39,014 bases of DNA from JAQSWP01 sp040255215 (GCA_040255215.1 JBDZUM010000024.1:1-39014), one strand, 5' to 3'. Shown: positions 1-8,710, counted from the first letter of the stretch. The notes: generated from the letters alone by a model not told the origin. Made by a program: numbers and translations.

Positions 1-836
1 GCCCCGAGCTGCAGGGCGCGCCGGACCACCTCGCGCGGATAGACCGGGGTATGATCGACCGTGCCGCGCTGCTGCACTTCGTCGGCGATCAGCACGTTCT
101 TGCGGTCGAGGAACAGCAGCCGGAACTGCTCGGTGTCGTTATGGGCCATGGTCGAGCGGCAATAGTCGAGCAGCTTCTGCCAGGAGCCGATCACCGGCCG
201 GTCGACGATCTCCTCGCGCGTCAGCCGGGCTCCCAGCTCGCGCGCGGCCCGCAGCAGCACCAGAGTGCGCTTGTCGATCTCCTCGAACTCGGCGAGCTGT
301 TCGAGCGGCGCGGCCAGCACGCCGCCCAGACTGCCGAAACGCTCCAAGAGCCGCTTGGCCAGCGGTTTGGTGTCGCGCCGATCGATGCAGTAGAAGAGCA
401 TCAGTTCCAGCAGCTCGTAGTCGGGCAGGCTTTCGGCACCGGAGGCGAGGAACCGTTCGCGCAGCCTTTGCCGGTGGCCGTGATAGTGCGGCTTGTCGGC
501 TGTCGAAGCGGCGACGCCGTTATGCCCGGGCCCGATCTCCGCCAGGCCCGGTGGCTGCGATCCCCCAAGCCGCTCGGCCAGCAGCCGGGACGGATCCTCT
601 CCCGCGAACACCCAGGCTTCCTCCAGCCGGTTCCAGCGTCCGCCAAGCTCGCGCATCAGCGCGCGATGCGGGTGCGTGTCGCCGGTCACGTGGAAGCTGC
701 GCTGGCCGTCGATTTGCTGGCGCTCGGCGATCGTCAGGCGCAGGCGCCTGAGGACGGCGGCGGAATCGGCGTCGAACTCGATGGCGGCAGGCGGGGCCGG
801 CGGCTTCGCGGCTGATTTCTGCCTGCGAACGGCCAT
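1..836 (-). CDS. radC: RadC family JAB-domain protein with an extra N-terminal module (3' end outside window)
   Basis: About 278 residues are visible, read from the ATG at 836 towards base 1. The core from about residue 117 (HYHGHRQRLRERF, then the helix-hairpin-helix-like ELLELMLFYCIDRRDTKPLA and the start of the MPN/JAB fold with FLDRKNVLIADE, HTPVYPREVVRRALQLGA) is typical RadC. The window stops just before the family's HNHPSG metal motif, so the catalytic part cannot be judged. Residues 1-116 are additional: a basic start, then about residues 48-80 with FHVTGDTHPHR, ELGGRWN and AWVF, which resembles a small module seen in other DNA-related and plasmid proteins, then a linker. RadC's biochemical role is unsettled despite its old DNA-repair name. 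The start lies 8 bases after the stop of map, so the two are probably cotranscribed. Alphaproteobacterial genomes commonly pair map and radC. Confidence 0.9.
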   Translation of the reverse strand, partial: MAVRRQKSAAKPPAPPAAIEFDADSAAVLRRLRLTIAERQQIDGQRSFHVTGDTHPHRALMRELGGRWNRLEEAWVFAGEDPSRLLAERLGGSQPPGLAEIGPGHNGVAASTADKPHYHGHRQRLRERFLASGAESLPDYELLELMLFYCIDRRDTKPLAKRLLERFGSLGGVLAAPLEQLAEFEEIDKRTLVLLRAARELGARLTREEIVDRPVIGSWQKLLDYCRSTMAHNDTEQFRLLFLDRKNVLIADEVQQRGTVDHTPVYPREVVRRALQLG

Positions 837-844
837 GTCGGCGG

Positions 845-1690
845 TCAGGCGTCCTTGCCGCCGGGCGCCGCGGGATAGGGCGGCAGGTGCCAGCCCTGCG
901 GAGAAAGCGTGAAGATCTCGTAGCCGGTTGCGGTGACGCCGATCGAATGCTCGAACTGGGCCGAGAGCGAGCGGTCCTTGGTAACCGCCGTCCAGCCATC
1001 GTCCAGCACCTTCACCTGCCAGCGCCCGGCGTTGACCATGGGCTCGATGGTGAAGAACATGCCCTCGCGCAGCTCCGGCCCGGTGCCGGGCCGGCCGTAA
1101 TGCAGGATGTTCGGCGCATCGTGGAAGATGCGTCCCAGGCCGTGACCGCAGAAATCGCGCACCACGGAAAAACGATTGGCTTCGACGTAGCTCTGGATGG
1201 CGTGGCCGATGTCGCCCAGCCGGGCGCCGGGCTTCACCACCTCGATGCCGCGCATCATCGCCTGATGCGTGACCTCGCACAGCCTGCGCGCCAGCAGCTT
1301 GACCTCGTCGACGTAGAACATGCGGCTGGTGTCGCCGTACCAGCCGTCGAGAATGACGGTGACGTCGATGTTCATCACGTCGCCCGTCGCCAGGCGCTTG
1401 TCGCCCGGAATGCCATGGCAGACGACATGGTTGATCGACGTGCAGATCGATTTCGGATAGCCGCGATAGCCCAGCGGGGCGGGAACCGCGCCATGATCGC
1501 GGATGAAGTCGTGGCAGAGCCGGTCGAGTTCCTCGGTAGTGACACCGGCGTGCACGAACGGCGTAATGAAATCGAGCGTTTCGGCCGCCAGCCTGCCGGC
1601 CCGACGCATGCCTTCGAAACCGGCGGCGTCGTGAATCTTGACCGTCCGGGCGTCCTGGTATTCGCGCTCGAGTATTTCCTGCTCCTTCAT
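845..1690 (-). CDS. map: Type I methionine aminopeptidase
   Basis: This 281-residue protein removes the initiator methionine from nascent proteins in the cytoplasm, using two divalent metals. All pita-bread-fold ligands are in place: His92 in CHGIPGDK (substrate-side His), Asp109 in NIDV, Asp120 in GWYGDTSRMF, His183 in CGHGLGRIFH, Glu216 in FTIEPM and Glu247 in QFEHSIGV. The length matches the bacterial type I enzyme plus a short N-terminal helix. I chose the ATG at 1690 (MKEQEILERE) because the frame upstream of it to 1774 reads as basic, low-conservation sequence and overlaps the divergent promoter region. No strong ribosome-binding site is visible. The gene is followed at once by radC and is divergent from cinA. 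It is an essential housekeeping enzyme. Confidence 0.96.
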   Translation of the reverse strand: MKEQEILEREYQDARTVKIHDAAGFEGMRRAGRLAAETLDFITPFVHAGVTTEELDRLCHDFIRDHGAVPAPLGYRGYPKSICTSINHVVCHGIPGDKRLATGDVMNIDVTVILDGWYGDTSRMFYVDEVKLLARRLCEVTHQAMMRGIEVVKPGARLGDIGHAIQSYVEANRFSVVRDFCGHGLGRIFHDAPNILHYGRPGTGPELREGMFFTIEPMVNAGRWQVKVLDDGWTAVTKDRSLSAQFEHSIGVTATGYEIFTLSPQGWHLPPYPAAPGGKDA

Positions 1691-1781
1691 GGGCCAATAT
1701 TTGGCACTTTCGCGCCTGCGGAACAAGGCCGACGGCGAATTTCCGTTTCGAATCAGGGGATTTGCACGGTGCACCAGGGTT

Positions 1782-1809
1782 TTGCGGCGGCTTGCGGTCG
1801 CGCTAGAGT
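1782..1809 (+). promoter_or_regulatory. Putative sigma-70 promoter for cinA
   Basis: TTGCGG at 1782-1787 and TAGAGT at 1804-1809 are 16 bases apart and point towards cinA, leaving about 30 bases to its ATG. They lie in the 149-base map/cinA divergent gap. The match is moderate and untested. Confidence 0.35.
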
Positions 1810-1839
1810 GCCGTCCCGCCCTCGTGGAACCGCCCAGCC

Positions 1840-2595
1840 ATGTCCGCCAAAGAAGTCACTGCCTGCCTGATCGTTATCGGCAATGAAATCCTGTCCGGTC
1901 GCACCAAGGACGCCAATCTTGCCTACCTCGCCGTTGGGCTGAACGAACTGGGCGTGCGCCTGCGCGAAGCACGGGTGATCCCCGACATCGAGGAGACCAT
2001 CGTCGCTACGGTCAACGAATGCCGCGCCCGCTTCGATTACGTGATCACCACGGGCGGCATCGGTCCGACGCACGACGACATCACCGCCGATGCCGTCGCC
2101 AGGGCCTTCGGCGTGAATATCGGCATCAACAAGGAAGCCTACGACAGGTTGCTCAAGCATTACGGCGATCCGGCGATTTTCACGCCGGCGAGGCAGCGCA
2201 TGGCCCGCATTCCCGATACGGCGAGCCTGATCGACAATCCGGTTTCGGTGGCGCCCGGCTTCCAGATCGGCAACGTCTTCGTGCTGGCAGGCGTGCCGAT
2301 GATCGTCCAGGCGATGTTCCAGAGCTTCAAGCATCGGCTGGTCGGCGGCATGCCGGTGTTGAGCCGCACGGTGCGGGTCTCGCTGCCCGAGGGCACCATT
2401 GCCGAGCCGCTGGCGGCGTTGCAGCGGCAATACGCGGATCTCGAGATCGGCAGCTATCCGTCCTTCCGGCAGGGCAAGATCAGCACCGGCCTGGTGCTGC
2501 GCGGCACCGACGGCGCGCGGCTGGACAAGGGGGCAGGCGAACTCGTCGCCATTCTGAGCGGCCTGGGCGGCGATCCCGAACTGGTCGAAGGCTGA
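1840..2595 (+). CDS. cinA: CinA N-terminal-type molybdopterin-binding protein
   Basis: The 251-residue product is a MoaB/Mog-fold protein of the CinA N-terminal family. The start ACLIVIGNEILSGRTKD and the loop ITTGGIGPTHDDITADAVA are the signature substrate-binding segments of this fold, followed by the PARQRMARIPD and PVSVAPGFQI segments typical of CinA. The C-terminal nicotinamide-nucleotide amidase domain found in full-length CinA is absent, so this is the short form common in alphaproteobacteria, where the amidase is usually encoded separately. Related proteins have been linked to ADP-ribose or nucleotide pyrophosphatase activity; the exact role here is not shown. The next gene starts 2 bases after the stop, which implies coupled translation. 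Confidence 0.9.
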   Translation: MSAKEVTACLIVIGNEILSGRTKDANLAYLAVGLNELGVRLREARVIPDIEETIVATVNECRARFDYVITTGGIGPTHDDITADAVARAFGVNIGINKEAYDRLLKHYGDPAIFTPARQRMARIPDTASLIDNPVSVAPGFQIGNVFVLAGVPMIVQAMFQSFKHRLVGGMPVLSRTVRVSLPEGTIAEPLAALQRQYADLEIGSYPSFRQGKISTGLVLRGTDGARLDKGAGELVAILSGLGGDPELVEG

Positions 2596-2597
2596 GC

Positions 2598-3494
2598 GTG
2601 GCGGCGCGACGGCCGGTCGATCTCAGGCGAAGCTGGCTGTTCGTTCCCGGCGGCGATGCTGCGGCGCTGCGGGACGCGCCCGGCAGCGGCGCGGACGTGC
2701 TGATCCAGGAGCTTGAGGATTTCGTGCCGGCGGATCGCAAGCAGGCGGCGCGGGCCATGATTGCCGAGACGATCGGGCAATGGCGCTCGGCTGGCGTCGT
2801 GGCGGCGGTGCGGATCAATCCGCTGTCCGGACCGGCGGGAATGCCAGATCTCGAGGCGGCGATGCGCGCCGGTGCCGATGCGATCCTGCTGCCGAAGACG
2901 CACGCCGCCGCCGACGTCGTCGCAGTCGATCGCGCCATGATCGAACTGGAAACGGCGCTGGGGTTGACGGCCGGATCGGTCGAGCTGGTGCCCAATGTCG
3001 AATCGGCGCGCGGTCTGGTCGACACGCTGGCCATCGCTACGGCCGCTCCCCGCGTCGTCGCCTGCCTGGTGGCCAGCGAGGACATGGCGACCGATCTCGG
3101 CGCCGAACGGGCGCGCGACGGGCGCGAGCTGGACTATGTCCGCCAGCGCTTTCTGGTCGACTGCACGGCCGCCGGCGTATTGGCGATCGATTGCCCCTAT
3201 ACCTGGTCGGACATCGAAGGCGTGCGGGCGGAAGCGGAATGGGCGCGCCGGCTCGGCTATCGCGCCAAAAGTCTGGTGGCGGCCGAGCATGCTATCGTCG
3301 TTAACCATGTTTTTACGCCTCAGCCCGAGGCCGTCGCTGCGGCCCGGCAGATCGTCGAAGTCTTCGAGCGGGCGCAACGCGACGGGCGCGGCCAAGCGAC
3401 CCTCGATGGCAATCTCGTCGAGCATCCGACCTACCGAAACGCCCAGCGGCTGATCGAACGCAGCGAGGCATTCGCGGCCTGCGTGGAGAATTGA
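2598..3494 (+). CDS. HpcH/HpaI aldolase / citrate lyase beta-like protein
   Basis: This 298-residue TIM-barrel protein belongs to the citrate-lyase beta / HpcH family, whose members cleave or form C-C bonds in CoA thioesters or 2-keto acids using Mg. Visible family segments are RRSWLFVPGG at the start, ELEDFVPADRK (the acidic strand), the RINPL substrate-binding arginine strand, AILLPKT, LVPNVESARGLV (the metal-binding Glu region), LVASEDMATDLG and a C-terminal helix region with YRAKSLVAAEHAIVVNHVFTP. The start is a GTG two bases after the cinA stop, with GAAGG just upstream. The stop overlaps the ATG of the next gene (TGATG). No companion citrate-lyase alpha or gamma genes are present, so a stand-alone lyase of the CitE-like type is more likely than citrate lyase itself. 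The substrate is unknown. Confidence 0.85.
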   Translation: MAARRPVDLRRSWLFVPGGDAAALRDAPGSGADVLIQELEDFVPADRKQAARAMIAETIGQWRSAGVVAAVRINPLSGPAGMPDLEAAMRAGADAILLPKTHAAADVVAVDRAMIELETALGLTAGSVELVPNVESARGLVDTLAIATAAPRVVACLVASEDMATDLGAERARDGRELDYVRQRFLVDCTAAGVLAIDCPYTWSDIEGVRAEAEWARRLGYRAKSLVAAEHAIVVNHVFTPQPEAVAAARQIVEVFERAQRDGRGQATLDGNLVEHPTYRNAQRLIERSEAFAACVEN

Positions 3495-4975
3495 TGACGC
3501 AGGACGGGCGCCTCGCACGCGAGAGGGCGCTGCGCTGGCTGCCGCTGGCGTTCGGCATTGCCGGCGCGTTGGGCCTCGGCGCCTGGCTGCAACTCGCCTG
3601 GCAGCAGATAGTTCACCCGCTCGAACTGTTCGGCCATGAAGGCGTGATCGTCGACCATGTGGCGCGTCTGCTGCGCGGAGAGGCGATCTACGGACCGCCC
3701 GAGCTCAAGTTCGTGCCGTTCCTCTATACGCCGGGCTACTACTGGCTGTGCGTCGCGTTTTCCTGGCTGGGAGACCTCGCCTTCATCGTGCCCCGCGCGG
3801 TGTCGGCGCTGTCGACGCTCCTTGCCATGGGGTGCCTGGTGCCGATGATCCTGCGCGCTGGCGGCAATGTGGTGTGGGGCATCGCTGCCGCCGGCGTCTA
3901 TGCGCTGGGGGCCTCGCAGGTCGAAGCCTGGTACGCGCTGGCCCAGGTCGACAGCCTGTTCGTCGCCGTACTGGCACTGGCAATGACCGCGGTGCAACGC
4001 GCGCGAACCGCGATGCACTGGTTTGCCGTTGGCCTGCTGTTCGCTATCGCCTTCTGGTGCAAGCAAAGCGGTCTGTTCGCCGGCATCATCGTGGCGCTGG
4101 TAATGGTGCTGGCGTCCTTCCGCTACAGCCTCGCCATCGTCGCCGGCATCGCCGTGGGCATCGTGCCGCCTTTGGCGTGGATCGCACTCGCCGGCAACGA
4201 CTGGTTTTTCTTCTACGTCTTCGCGATTCCCGCCGGCTTCGGGCAGGATCTGGCGAAGCTCGGCCTGCTGCTGCGCCACGACGTGCCGCCGCTGCTGCCG
4301 GCCGGGTTCCTGGGAATTGGGCTGCTCGTCATGTTGTGGCGCCAGGGGCAGCGCGATCTTGCCTTGCGCTATGCGGCGATCGGCGCCGCGCTGGCCGGGA
4401 CGGCGATCGCCGGACGGCTGCATGTCGGTGGCCACGTGAACACGCTCATTCCTGCGCTGTGGCTGATGGCTCTGTCCTTGGGCATCGGCGGCAGCTTTCT
4501 ATGGCAGCACGGCGGCCTCGATTCGACCAGCCGCTGGGCACGCCCGCTCGTTGCGGTGCTGGTGGCGTTGCAGTTCGCGCTGGTGTCTGACGACTTCTCC
4601 CGGTTCCGCCCAGCCTCCAATGGCGCAGCGGTGGCGGCGGAGATGCGGGCCACGCTGGCCAGGGCGCAAAAGCCGCTTCTGCTTCCGGGCCTCGGCTATC
4701 TGATCGGCGAACCGGCCGGCGCCGACCCTGTGGCGGTCAACGACGTGATGCGGATCAGCCCATCGCGCGCGCGCCCGTTCCTCGAGGCCTTGCAAGAAGC
4801 GATGGTCGAGCGGCGCTTCGGCGGCGTCGTGCTGGAAGATTTCCTGCGCCAGCGCTACGAGCCGCGATATGGCGCCTATTGCCGGGCGGTGGGCCCGCTA
4901 ACGGTCGACTCGGACGCTGTGCGGCCGCGCGCCGGGCTTGATTTCGGCACGCCCTGGCTGCTAGCGCCGCGCTGA
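3494..4975 (+). CDS. Polytopic GT-C-type glycosyltransferase (family 39-like), membrane
   Basis: The 493-residue protein has about ten hydrophobic segments, beginning with one at residues 15-35. The first extramembrane loop contains GHEGVIVDHVARLLRGEAIYG followed by FVPFLYTPGYYWL. This layout, an acidic residue in loop 1 and an aromatic-Pro-Gly-Tyr segment before the next helix, is that of ArnT/PMT-like GT-C enzymes that use polyprenyl-phosphate sugars. The second half (FWCKQSGLFAGI, then LHVGGHVNTLIPALW) is also GT-C-like, and a short soluble C-terminal tail follows. The donor and acceptor cannot be told from sequence. The ATG overlaps the stop of the HpcH-like gene by one base, so the two are translationally coupled although no metabolic link is obvious. 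Confidence 0.75.
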   Translation: MTQDGRLARERALRWLPLAFGIAGALGLGAWLQLAWQQIVHPLELFGHEGVIVDHVARLLRGEAIYGPPELKFVPFLYTPGYYWLCVAFSWLGDLAFIVPRAVSALSTLLAMGCLVPMILRAGGNVVWGIAAAGVYALGASQVEAWYALAQVDSLFVAVLALAMTAVQRARTAMHWFAVGLLFAIAFWCKQSGLFAGIIVALVMVLASFRYSLAIVAGIAVGIVPPLAWIALAGNDWFFFYVFAIPAGFGQDLAKLGLLLRHDVPPLLPAGFLGIGLLVMLWRQGQRDLALRYAAIGAALAGTAIAGRLHVGGHVNTLIPALWLMALSLGIGGSFLWQHGGLDSTSRWARPLVAVLVALQFALVSDDFSRFRPASNGAAVAAEMRATLARAQKPLLLPGLGYLIGEPAGADPVAVNDVMRISPSRARPFLEALQEAMVERRFGGVVLEDFLRQRYEPRYGAYCRAVGPLTVDSDAVRPRAGLDFGTPWLLAPR

Positions 4976-4983
4976 CGCAAGGG

Positions 4984-5011
4984 TTGTGCAGGATTCAACC
5001 TACCCTATGAT
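4984..5011 (+). promoter_or_regulatory. Putative promoter, possibly giving a leaderless mRNA
   Basis: TTGTGC at 4984-4989 and TATGAT at 5006-5011 have a 16-base spacer. The -10 box ends only 6 bases before the ATG at 5018, so the predicted transcription start falls on or beside the start codon. No Shine-Dalgarno sequence is present. Confidence 0.4.
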
Positions 5012-5017
5012 CGAGCC

Positions 5018-5725
5018 ATGGCAGCCGCAGCTCTCGGTGTACTGGTTCTCGATACGCAATTCCCGCGCATAGCCGGGGATGCCGGCAATCCGGACACGTT
5101 TCCCTTCCCGGTGCTGCTGGATCGCCTGGAGGGCATCGGGCCGCAAATGGCGGTGCGCGAGGCGGGCCGGCAGGAGGAGCTGGTCGACCGGCTGGCCGAG
5201 GCCACCGAACGGCTGGTGGCGCGCGGCGCCGATGGCATCGCCACGACCTGCGGCTTCCTGGCGCTGGTGCAACGCGAACTGGCGGCGCGCAGCAGCGTGC
5301 CGGTGGCCACGTCGAGTCTTTTGCAGGTGCCGGTCGTCGAGCGCCTTCTGCCGCGCGGCAGGCGCGTGGGGATCATCACCGCCGAGGCGCGCAGCCTGAC
5401 ATCAGCGCATCTCGAAGCGGTCGGCGTTTCGCCCGACACGCCGATCGCCGGCATGCCCGAAGGCGGCAGCTTCGCCCACACGTTCCTCGACAACAACGTC
5501 GCCTTCGACCGCCGCGCGGTGCAGGAGGAAGTGGTGCAGGCCGGACGGCAATTGGTCCGGGACCACGCCGATATCGGCGCCATCGTCCTGGAATGCGCCA
5601 ATCTGCCGCCCTACGCGCGGACCTTGCACGAAGCGTTGAAACTGCCGGTCTACGACGTTCGCAGCTTCCTGATGTGGTTCCATGCCGGTCTGTCGCCCGA
5701 ACGTCCGATCGGCGGCATCGCCTGA
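5018..5725 (+). CDS. Aspartate/glutamate/hydantoin racemase-family protein
   Basis: This 235-residue protein has the two pseudo-symmetric cysteine sites of the Asp/Glu/hydantoin racemase superfamily: GIATTCGFLAL (first Cys) and IVLECANLPPYA (second Cys). Both putative acid/base cysteines are present, so it should be able to racemise or otherwise deprotonate an alpha carbon. The family also includes arylmalonate decarboxylase-like and maleate isomerase-like enzymes, and I cannot separate these. It is transcribed towards a dctPQM TRAP operon on the other strand, with 19 bases between the stop codons, so it is a neighbour rather than an operon member. The gene appears to start without a ribosome-binding site, just after a -10-like box. 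Confidence 0.85.
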   Translation: MAAAALGVLVLDTQFPRIAGDAGNPDTFPFPVLLDRLEGIGPQMAVREAGRQEELVDRLAEATERLVARGADGIATTCGFLALVQRELAARSSVPVATSSLLQVPVVERLLPRGRRVGIITAEARSLTSAHLEAVGVSPDTPIAGMPEGGSFAHTFLDNNVAFDRRAVQEEVVQAGRQLVRDHADIGAIVLECANLPPYARTLHEALKLPVYDVRSFLMWFHAGLSPERPIGGIA

Positions 5726-5744
5726 GGCGAACCACCGTCGACGA

Positions 5745-7055
5745 TCAGCCGGCGGCGTTGCTCATCTGCGACGGCAGCCAGGTCGCGATCTCGGGAAACA
5801 GCCAGACCAGGGTTACCGCAACCGCCATCATGATGAAGAACGGCAGGGTGACGCGCGCCACGTAGAGGATCGAGCGGCCGGTCATGCCCTGCAACACGAA
5901 CAGATTGAACCCGACCGGCGGGGTGATCTGCGCCATTTCCACCACCAGAACGATGAAGATGCCGAACCAGATCAGGTCGAAGCCGGCCTGCTGCACGACG
6001 GGCAGAAGGATCGCGATGGTGAGCACGACCATCGAGATGCCGTCGATGAAACAGCCCAGCAGCATGAAGAACAGGGTCAGGGCCAGGATCAGCGCACCCG
6101 GCGACAGGCCGAGTTCGGCGATCCATTCCGCCAGATGCCGCGGCAAGCCGGTGAAGCCCATGGCCAGCGACAGGAAGGCCGAGCCAGCCAGGATCAGCGC
6201 AATCATGCAGGAGGTGCGGGTCGCGCCCATGACGCTGTTGGCAAAGGTGCGCCAGTTCATCGAGCCTTGCGCCCAGGACAGGATGAGGGCGCCGATCACC
6301 CCGAGAGCCGCCGATTCGGTGGCGGTCGCGATGCCGGCATAGATCGATCCCAGCACCAGACCGATCAGCAGAATGACGGGGATGAGCTGGCGTGAGGCCC
6401 AGATCTTCTCGCGCAGGCTCATGACGATGTCGCTCGGCGGGATGCGGTCGCGATTGAGCATCGACCAGCCGATCACATAACCCATGAACAGCACGGCGAG
6501 CAGGATTCCCGGCAGGACGCCGGCGATGAACAGCCGGGCGATCGATACCTCTGCGGCGACGCCATAGACGATCATGATAATCGATGGCGGGATCAGCAGA
6601 CCCAGCGTTCCCGATCCGGCCAGCGAGCCCAGCGCGATCTCGTCCGGGTAGCCGCGCTTCTTCAGTTCGGGAATGGTCATCTTGCCGATCGTGGCGCAGG
6701 TCGCGGCCGACGAGCCGGAAATGGCGGCGAAGATCGTGCAGCCGATGATGTTGGTATGCACCAGGCGGCCGGGCAGGCGGGTCATCCATGGCGCCAGGCC
6801 GCGGAACATATCCTCGGAGAGACGGGTACGGAACAGGATCTCGCCCATCCAGATGAACAGCGGCAGGGCCGTCAGCGTCCAACTCGAGGCGGCGCCGAAG
6901 ATCGTCGTCGCCATGGCGTCGCCCGCCGGCCGCGTCGTGAACATCCACATGGCGATCACGGCGACGCCGATCAGGCTGAGGCCGATCCAAATGCCGCTGG
7001 CCAGCAGCGCGAACAGCGCGACGATCAGGATCAGGGTGGTTTCGAGGTCCGACAT
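5745..7055 (-). CDS. dctM: TRAP transporter large permease (DctM)
   Basis: The 436-residue, 12-helix membrane subunit carries the Na+-coupled transport pathway of a TRAP system that imports a small acidic solute. Family features are an early TMRM-like region replaced by FRGLAPWMTRLPG, ISGSSAATCATIG (the conserved Gly-Ser-Ser-Ala loop), GYPDEIALGSLAGSGTLGLLIPPSI and, in the second repeat, CFIDGISMVVLTIAILLPVV and QITPPVGFNLFVLQGM. The start codon lies 10 bases after the stop of dctQ. The length is typical. It works with the small permease and the binding protein encoded just upstream. Confidence 0.95.
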   Translation of the reverse strand: MSDLETTLILIVALFALLASGIWIGLSLIGVAVIAMWMFTTRPAGDAMATTIFGAASSWTLTALPLFIWMGEILFRTRLSEDMFRGLAPWMTRLPGRLVHTNIIGCTIFAAISGSSAATCATIGKMTIPELKKRGYPDEIALGSLAGSGTLGLLIPPSIIMIVYGVAAEVSIARLFIAGVLPGILLAVLFMGYVIGWSMLNRDRIPPSDIVMSLREKIWASRQLIPVILLIGLVLGSIYAGIATATESAALGVIGALILSWAQGSMNWRTFANSVMGATRTSCMIALILAGSAFLSLAMGFTGLPRHLAEWIAELGLSPGALILALTLFFMLLGCFIDGISMVVLTIAILLPVVQQAGFDLIWFGIFIVLVVEMAQITPPVGFNLFVLQGMTGRSILYVARVTLPFFIMMAVAVTLVWLFPEIATWLPSQMSNAAG

Positions 7056-7065
7056 CGCCTTTGCC

Positions 7066-7647
7066 TCACCGTTCCATGTGGAGGCTGGCTTTTTCTTCGG
7101 GCAGCGATCCGCCGGCGGCGACGACGATGAGCTGCTCCAGCATGGCGATGAACAGCACGCAGGCGCCGATCCCCATGAATATCTGGGGAATCCACAGCGG
7201 GATCGCGATCAGCCCGGTGGACATGTCGCCGAAGGCGCGGCTGTCGAGCATCAGCTTGACGCAATACCAGGCGAGAAAGCCCGACAACATGGTTCCCGCC
7301 GTCAGGCACCACAGCTCCGCCCAGCGGCGCGCCCGTCCGTGCAGCCGCTGGATGAGGATGGTGACGCGGACATGCTCGCCGCGGCCGAAAGTGTGCGCCA
7401 GCGCCAGGAACGAGGATGCCAGCATGGCGTAGCCGGCAAAATCGTCGGCCGATTGCGGCACGTAGTTGAACACGTTGCCGAAGCAGGCGGCGCCGCCCAT
7501 GAACCCCGTCTTGCCGCAGAACAGGTCCTGCAGCCACAGGCCGACGCCGGGCAGCACGGAGTAGATCACGAAGCCGCACAGCACGATCAGGCTGATTCCG
7601 GCCAGGACGCCGCAGCCCAGATAGAGGCGTTGCAGGAAAGCGCGCAT
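7066..7647 (-). CDS. dctQ: TRAP transporter small permease (DctQ)
   Basis: The 193-residue protein has four predicted membrane helices (about residues 10-32, 65-85, 105-125 and 148-170), as expected for DctQ. The loop with FGRGEHVRVTILIQRLHGRARRW corresponds to the conserved cytoplasmic E-H-V/I-R-V region of the family. An unusually long periplasmic loop after helix 1 contains two cysteines (LFCGKTG and AACFGNVF). I chose the ATG at 7647 because GGGGGG lies about 4 bases upstream. A longer reading to 7677 would run into the intercistronic hairpin. Confidence 0.9.
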   Translation of the reverse strand: MRAFLQRLYLGCGVLAGISLIVLCGFVIYSVLPGVGLWLQDLFCGKTGFMGGAACFGNVFNYVPQSADDFAGYAMLASSFLALAHTFGRGEHVRVTILIQRLHGRARRWAELWCLTAGTMLSGFLAWYCVKLMLDSRAFGDMSTGLIAIPLWIPQIFMGIGACVLFIAMLEQLIVVAAGGSLPEEKASLHMER

Positions 7648-7665
7648 GCGACCCCCCGAAAAGAG

Positions 7666-7690
7666 AGAGGCCGGCATTGCGCCGGCCTCT
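7666..7690 (-). terminator. Intercistronic hairpin between dctP and dctQ
   Basis: There is a perfect 10-base-pair inverted repeat, AGAGGCCGGC / GCCGGCCTCT, with a 5-base loop, followed on the transcribed strand by CTTTTC. It sits 16 bases after the dctP stop and 18 before the dctQ start. It is either a partial terminator or an mRNA 3'-end stabiliser that would raise binding protein over permease. Confidence 0.7.
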
Positions 7691-7705
7691 TCGTTGTTTC
7701 AGGGC

Positions 7706-8677
7706 TTACTTTTTGTAGGCGTCGAGGATCGCCTGGCCGTCAGCGCCGGCGCTCTTGACCCACTCGTCCGTCATCGTCTTGCCGATGCCGGCCAGTTCGG
7801 CGGCGAACTTGTCGTTGGGCTTCTGCACCTTCATGCCGTTCTTCGCCAGGGTCTCGAGGAAGCCGCCGGCCAGCTTCTCGCTCTCCGCCCAGCACGCCGC
7901 CTCGGCCTTCTTGCCTTCGGCCGCGATGGCGCCCTGGGTCGCCTTGTCCAGCTTGTCCCACGCGGCCTTGTTGATGATGACCATGTTCTTCGGCAGCCAG
8001 GCCTGGGTGTCGTAGAAATGGGTCAGCTGTTCCCAGACCTTGCTGTCGACGCCGGTGGCGCCGGAGGAGATGAAGGAGTCGACCTTGCCGGTGGCCAGCG
8101 CCTGGCTCAGTTCGGCGGCCTGGATGGTTACCGGCTGCGCCTTGACCAACTCGGCCAGGCGCGACGTCGCCGGGCTATAGGCGCGCCACTTGAGGCCTTC
8201 CATGTCCTTGACCGAATTCAGGTCCTTCTTGGCGTAGATGCCCTGGGGCGGCCACGGACAGCTATAGAGCAGGGCGATGCCCTGCGCGCCGAGCTTCTTT
8301 TCGACGACCGGCTTCTGGGCGGCGGCGAGCTTCTTCGCTGCGGCGAAGCTGGTGGCGAGGAACGGCACGCCATCGGTGCCGAAGGTCGCGTCCTCGTTCT
8401 GCAGGTTGACCATCAGCACTTCGCCGATCTGCGCCTGGCCCGACTGCACCGCGCGCTTGATCTCCGGCGCCTTGTAGAGCGAACCGTTGGGATGAACGGT
8501 GATCTCGAGCTTGCCGCCGCTGGCCGTCTTCACGCCATCGGCGAACTTCTGCAGGTTCGTCGTGTGGAAGTTGCCCGCGGGATAGGCGGCCGGCAGATCC
8601 CATTTGGTCTGCGCGATCGCGCCCGGTGCCATCGCCAATACGGTCGCGGCGACGGCGCCGGCCAGAATCCTGTTCAT
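7706..8677 (-). CDS. dctP: TRAP transporter solute-binding protein (DctP)
   Basis: The 323-residue periplasmic protein has a signal peptide ending near MAPGAIAQ (residues 16-23). The mature part has the DctP fold: KWDLPAAYPAGNFHTTNLQKFAD at the start, a middle segment LKWRAYSPATSRL that should carry the arginine contacting the ligand carboxylate, and the hinge region VDSFISSGATGVDSKVWEQ. The ligand is unknown; DctP-family proteins with this pattern usually bind carboxylated compounds. AGGAGG lies 6 bases upstream of the ATG and a good promoter lies further upstream at 8711-8739. It is first in the dctPQM operon and is followed by a strong hairpin, consistent with expression in excess. Confidence 0.93.
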   Translation of the reverse strand: MNRILAGAVAATVLAMAPGAIAQTKWDLPAAYPAGNFHTTNLQKFADGVKTASGGKLEITVHPNGSLYKAPEIKRAVQSGQAQIGEVLMVNLQNEDATFGTDGVPFLATSFAAAKKLAAAQKPVVEKKLGAQGIALLYSCPWPPQGIYAKKDLNSVKDMEGLKWRAYSPATSRLAELVKAQPVTIQAAELSQALATGKVDSFISSGATGVDSKVWEQLTHFYDTQAWLPKNMVIINKAAWDKLDKATQGAIAAEGKKAEAACWAESEKLAGGFLETLAKNGMKVQKPNDKFAAELAGIGKTMTDEWVKSAGADGQAILDAYKK

Positions 8678-8710
8678 AGAAGCCTCCTGGTTTTCGTTTG
8701 CTTGGCGGAA

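Noticed and set aside
2598..3494. True citrate lyase beta subunit
   Set aside because: The alpha, gamma, citC and citX genes are missing, and the neighbours are unrelated.
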